64,000 nt of DNA, from contig OX235271.1 in assembly GCA_944472155.2 (NCBI GenBank), forward strand, positions 81,233,256-81,297,255, read 5' to 3'. Both the position numbers and the translations under genes were made by a program. Each line of letters opens with the position of its first letter. Position 1 is the stretch's first letter. This DNA comes from Trichobilharzia szidati. Its lineage: Eukaryota; Platyhelminthes; Trematoda; Strigeidida; Schistosomatidae. Below are positions 60,201 through 64,000 of the stretch, piece after piece. A model generated the notes under the pieces. The model was not told where the DNA came from. It worked only from the letters and a program-made list of their open reading frames with translations, and ran no database searches.

Positions 60201-63200
60201 TAGCATATGCCAACTCACGCCATCACTGGTGCAGACGTGATATCCAAATGGGTGTCGACCACAGGGCTTGTATACTACTCAGCATTTCTCTCCGTCCTCT
60301 TTTATGGCTGTGAGCGAAACATGGCCACTGAAAATGGAAGACATGAAAAGGCTAGCTGTCTTTGATCATAGGTGTCTGTGTTCTATCTCCGGTTTTCAGT
60401 GGTACAATAGGGTGCACAATATTGATGTTAGGAATTGGTCGAGTGTAAGGTAGGTAGGGGAAATCAATCGACGAGGTTGTAGAGTTAAATCGATTGAGAT
60501 GGTTAGGAAATGTGTTAAGTATGCCTAGCCATCGCCTTCCTCGACAGGCTATGTTAGTTGCTGACATAGGATCAGATTGGAAAAGAGCCAGTGGTAGTCA
60601 AACCAAATCATAGCTTCATCAGTCAATGAAATCCACAGCAGTTAGTTTAAGTCAGCCACGTAGGGAGGTGTAGACTGCTAGTCTGGTTGGGATCCTCGGG
60701 ATGGTATAAATCAATGTCTGGAGACATTTTGTGGTATGGGTCAAAATCGTTCTCGGTGGTGGTGCAGATGCGTTTTGTTTGTCTGTCTGTCTGGTTTCAA
60801 CACAGAACTTTGCATCGGTGTGCGGCAGTTCGAGTCGCCACACTTCACTCAGCACTCACTTTTTATGATTTATAATATCCAATAAAAATTTATTGTTCCT
60901 CCATGTTACTGTTCTTTTTGCCTCATATTTCTGTTTATTATCTCTCTCTCTCTTTTGAATCTCTCTTTACTCTCTTCTCTTGGTTTGTGTGCTACATTGA
61001 GGGCGAATGTCAACTCGAACTGCTGCACATCTGTGCAAAGTTCTACGTTGAAACCAGTCAGTCACACTCAAGTAAAACACAATTCAGTCTTAGTACTACA
61101 TTTTCCTTCCTTCACAAACAGTAATTACTATTCGTCCAACTTCACATTTGTTCCATATGACAGTATCTACTGTTAGGCTTTCTAAAGTATAATCGGTTCA
61201 CATTTGCTAGTTAGTGAGAACTCAGTAGTCCAAAGTGATTTTCCATATACCAAGCTATGTGAACCACAGTTATTACGTGAGGACTGGTGATACTACACAG
61301 TTGCCTAGGCTGAAGTAGATGGAATGGAATTTGAATCCAGGACCTACTGGCTTCGGTGAATAGATCCTTTAGATCAGGATAGTATGCTTAATGTTTTACT
61401 TGAGTGACTTCCGACTACTCAAATTAATCAGTAGTATGTACAAATTAGTAAAATATTGTGTAGTTAAGGCATGAAAAAGTTTTTCATTACACCTGTTTTC
61501 TCTTAAAGTCTCCCTGCTCTTAAAAGAGTAAGAATCATTAATGTAAGTATAGAACTTGGGCACTGTGGTAGAATGTAATTGCTGTGAAAACTATAAAACA
61601 AGCATCTAAAGAAAATGATTGACAACTTTGGATTCTACAAGAGATCCGTGGACGACACCTTCATTATCTCCAACAATCAGGAGAATTTGGATAACATCTT
61701 GAACTTTTTCAATAGCTGCCATCCAGCAATCCAGTTCACACTAGAGAATGAAACCGACACAGAATATCTTTTCTGGACGTCCAATTAACAAAACGTGAAC
61801 AGGATGGAACAATAAAAATAGACATCTACAAAAAGTCGACGTAGGATGGACAACTTACTAACTTTCACAGTTGGGTGCCCCTATATACACTGGTAGCATT
61901 TTCAACCCTGATACTATAGAAGAGGATTTAAACACTCTGAAGGCAATCTTCCCAGAAAACGGCTACCCAGAACTTCTTATCACAAAATCTATGAAACGTA
62001 AACCGCTAAAACCCTCCACACTCTCTGCTCCTAAAATCTTCTTTACCTGAACCTAAAATTCAATAATGATTCATCAGCAGAAATACTGAGAAACCACCTG
62101 TCCCGCTCACTGAAAAAAACCTTCACGGATGAACTCCGACTAACCTTCTCTACGAATTAATGGTTTGCATGAACGTGAAGGATAAGCTACCACTGTTGGC
62201 CTCATCAGTGTGTATTTACCAATTCACCTGCTCGTGTGGAGCTAGGTATATCGGCCGTACCCAGCGTCAACTATCTAAACGTATCATCGAACACTTATCC
62301 TCATGATTTCAAAAAGGAGAAGAGAGGTCCTCTCGAAGCTCTATTCTGGAACACATGTTCGAATAGAAGCACCAAGCAAACCCGCAAAGTAACTTCAAAG
62401 TCATCTACAGAATACGTGGGAATCTTGTTAAAAGAGCACGAATCAGACTTCTTCAAACCGCAGAAACAATGGCAGTTCACATATTAAAGCCCGAACTCTG
62501 CATACAAAAGTTTGTTCAGTCATTAAATATACAATGAACCTGACCTATCTTAATACCAAATACGTAGTTTTTGTTTCATCTGTTTCTTGCTTGTCTGTTT
62601 CTTAATTGTATAATATTTTCCCCACCCCTTATTACCACTGTTGTTAACCTGACTTTTGTTCACTTTTAATTGTAGCTGAGCTCTACTCAACTCCGTCAAT
62701 TAGATGACGTCACTCAAGTTGCTTATTTAATCTTACTTTGGTTTCTAACCAATTAACGAAGTTTGTTATCTAAAACTTACAATTCTAACAATTTTATTTT
62801 AGTTTCTACCCGATTAACGTTCTCTACGTTACGTAATTTTTTAACTAAAATTTACAATTTTAATGACAAATCTTTGAAATATGCATTTTGTTGCTAAGAC
62901 AATTAACCATATGTATGCGATCATACAGCTTGAGAATGATATCACCGAAAAGAGTAACTCTTCACAGTGCGCCATGATGGCTGACCACATTACAAGCTTG
63001 ACTGATATAATTCAGTCTGCACTGAAGATAGGACTAGACATATTACACTAGTTACCGACTAGTGTATAATCTAAAATATCCTGTACAGTCCTACAGGAGG
63101 TAAATGTCAAGTCTGAATAGCTCAGTGATAACGTCTCTGACTGCAGGTGACGCGGGTTCGAATCTCAGAGGGGACATGAGTTCCTTCAAGACTGAAGATA

Positions 63201-63755
63201 CGCCTTGCTGACTGGTGAGTGCCAACTAGCACGAAACATAGTTCAAGCAAGGCTTCCTATTGATTGCCTCCAGCCATCTAACACCAACAAGAGTAACTCT
63301 TCGCTGAACGTCTTTTCTTTTATATGACTCAATGGGAGCAAATAACTGCAAATAACACAGCAATAAAGTCTCTGACTTAAAAAGTGAGTAACTGAAGCTC
63401 AAATTTGGAAAGGCATAGTTTTCTCAGCATTGCATATATACCGACAAACATCAAACTTCTATTTGAAATTTGATGCTGAATAAGTCGTAATACTTATTGC
63501 AATCTTTGTGGACAAATCACTAAAAAAACAGCCCAGAAATCACCTACCTGTCTTGATCTGTGTTGTCTGAATTTGTACCGCATCGAGGATTTTGGCCATC
63601 ACTTTTTCCACTGCCTATACTAAGCTGACGATGCATCATTGATGATCTTCCGTTTCCAAATGAACCCTCCTGTTCCTGTCCTTCAAAAATTGCACCGTAT
63701 CCACCAAATGGTAATACTTCTTCACTCCTTTGGAAGCTTGTTCTTGACTTTTTGT
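56823..63755 (-). CDS. RIMS: RIM (regulating synaptic membrane exocytosis), C-terminal exons
   Basis: RIM proteins are presynaptic active-zone scaffolds that bind Rab3 and calcium channels and prime vesicles. Three exons join in phase: 63755-63548, 59624-59279, 57287-56823. The middle exon starts the C2B domain (GLGPGQLVGRQVLGMPCLGE, LEVEVIRARGL, LPAPYVKLHLLEG, TLDPLYQQQLSF). The last completes it (VSVWGEYGRMDKKVFLGMCE, then FGWYKLF). The C2B match to RIM is close, including GQLVGRQ and GWYKLF near the C-terminus. The final exon adds a tail of about 110 residues that is rich in His, Ser and Asn. The PDZ, C2A and Rab-binding parts must lie beyond base 64000. The introns hold LINE, PLE and SINE copies. 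The orthologue group is clear; which RIM paralogue the gene corresponds to is not. Confidence 0.93.
57822..58150 (-). mobile_element. Old full-length hammerhead SINE in a RIM intron
   Basis: On the minus strand: AGAAGTGGTGACC.., a tRNA-like head ending CCAGTTTCGATTGACG, a worn hammerhead region (ACAGACCCAAACGAGGACTA), and TCCCTGCAAACCAATATTTG at the end. Same layout as 41271-41640 and 53225-53575. Confidence 0.75.
58151..59278. other. RIM intron remainder
   Basis: No gene or clear repeat. A G run of about ten lies at 58309-58318. Confidence 0.5.
59279..59624 (-). CDS. RIMS: RIM exon: linker and first part of C2B domain
   Basis: Acceptor TTTGAACAG, donor CAA|GTGAGT. It begins with the last base of a serine codon, which fits the phase-2 end of the upstream exon, and ends in phase 0. 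Encodes MGRNESHVGEFVEGL, GQLVGRQ and most of the C2B beta sandwich. Confidence 0.95.
59730..61070 (+). mobile_element. RTE-type LINE (SR2-like) in a RIM intron
   Basis: Encodes DDLVDLKYADDIVVLGEDAN with the YADD catalytic motif intact, then a shifted SVSGLIADETSASIEKARLA and CETWPLKMEDMKRLAVFDHR. The 3' region ends TGCAAAGTTCTACGTTGAAA, CCAGTCAGTCAC, like 40741-42000. Frameshifts and stops make it inactive. It lies in the opposite orientation to RIM. Confidence 0.85.
61545..62870 (+). mobile_element. PLE of the second family in a RIM intron
   Basis: Reads RSVDDTFIISNNQENLD near 61645 (catalytic VDD), FTLENETDTEYLF, then after stops CVYQFTCSCGARYIGRTQRQ near 62210 (GIY-YIG), FKVIYRIRGN and ETMAVHILKPELC near 62480. 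The GIY-YIG part is better kept than the RT part. It begins with AACTTGGGCACTGTGGTAGA, also found at 45920 next to the other PLE family. Confidence 0.82.
63111..63290 (+). mobile_element. tRNA-Cys-derived SINE with a hammerhead-like core
   Basis: The head (63111-63174) has an A box (TAGCTCAGTGAT), a TGACTGCAGG anticodon arm with GCA, and a B box (GGGTTCGAATCTC). These resemble tRNA-Cys, but the acceptor and D stems no longer pair, so it is not a tRNA gene. At 63211-63237 CTGGTGA, GTGC-CAACTA-GCAC and GAAAC follow in the hammerhead order. One core base is wrong (CTGGTGA for CTGATGA), so cleavage is unlikely. Confidence 0.72.
63548..63755 (-). CDS. RIMS: RIM exon: C2A-C2B linker
   Basis: Acceptor CTTTTAG, donor CAG|GTAGGT; phase 1 in and phase 2 out. 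Encodes KKSRTSFQRSEEVLPFGGYG and SSMMHRQLSIGSGKSDGQ. It is Ser-rich and likely disordered, as expected between the two C2 domains. Its exact phase fit to the C2B exon is the main support. Confidence 0.85.
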
Positions 63756-63967
63756 CTAAAAGTGAAATATTGTAACATATTAAGGTTGTTCTAAGAAATA
63801 TTCTTTTGAGGGAACTTGATTAGTACTCAGCCAATAGTTAAAATATTAATACCCAAATTCTAAATTTTGTATTGCTGAAAAAAATCTTAAAAAACGGAGC
63901 CTTTCATAAACTCATCTTCAATAGGAAAGGAGACCATGGAAATGCTACATTCAGAACACAATCTTAC

Positions 63968-64000
63968 CACTTTCTTTACCTATAAACCATATAATTCGGA
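63968..64000 (-). CDS. Possible further RIM exon, cut by the window edge
   Basis: GTG|GTAAGATT gives a donor in phase 1, which would join the exon at 63755 to make an Asp codon. The only open frame reads RIIWFIGKES. The phase fit is suggestive, but the segment is too short to recognise. Confidence 0.3.

Noticed and set aside
63111..63174. Functional tRNA-Cys gene
   Set aside because: The A and B boxes and a GCA anticodon arm are present, but the acceptor and D stems do not pair, and the sequence continues as a SINE body.
1..64000. CRISPR arrays, bacterial operons or phage genes
   Set aside because: The window has spliced eukaryotic genes and retroelements; no regular short direct repeats with spacers were seen.

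Overview
The window looks like AT-rich nuclear DNA from a parasitic flatworm, most likely a schistosome. The reasons are spliced genes with several 31-37 nt introns at the 5' end of one gene, SINEs of the Smalpha type that carry hammerhead-ribozyme cores, Penelope-like retroelements (PLEs) with GIY-YIG endonucleases, and RTE- and CR1-type LINE fragments. The species is inferred from these element families, not proven.

Host genes. (1) Bases 122-187 (+) may be the last coding exon of a gene that starts outside the window. (2) Bases 7700-8364 (+) hold a small three-exon gene for a 94-residue protein that begins with an N-myristoylation motif; I do not recognise the protein. (3) Bases 8784-20653 (-) hold a complete 12-exon UPF1/RENT1 gene, the nonsense-mediated decay helicase. 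All exon phases join, giving 1300 codons before the stop, and the gene lies tail-to-tail with the small gene. (4) Bases 56823-63755 (-) hold the last three certain exons of a RIM (Rab3-interacting molecule) gene: the C2A-C2B linker, the C2B domain and a His/Ser/Asn-rich tail. Its 5' part lies beyond base 64000.

Repeat landscape. Between UPF1 and RIM (about 20.7-56.8 kb) I see no convincing host exon. This stretch is layered transposable-element debris: CR1-like LINE pieces (27-37 kb), RTE-type LINEs (40.7-42.0, 44.3-44.9, 50.5-52.3 kb), two PLE families, and several copies of a hammerhead SINE. The RIM introns contain the same element types. A further CR1-like LINE lies at 3.2-5.0 kb.

The most notable structures are: a compact PLE insertion (45907-47763) with identical 235-bp inverted terminal repeats, a 14-bp target-site duplication and an intact RT-tail/GIY-YIG reading frame, nested in an older PLE; and a unit of two hammerhead SINEs joined head-to-head with a 12-bp target duplication around the whole dimer (48983-49309), with two older examples of the same layout nearby. 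One arm of this dimer keeps what looks like a complete hammerhead ribozyme.

Exon limits come from reading splice signals, phase and conserved motifs by eye. Repeat limits are approximate unless a target duplication fixes them.
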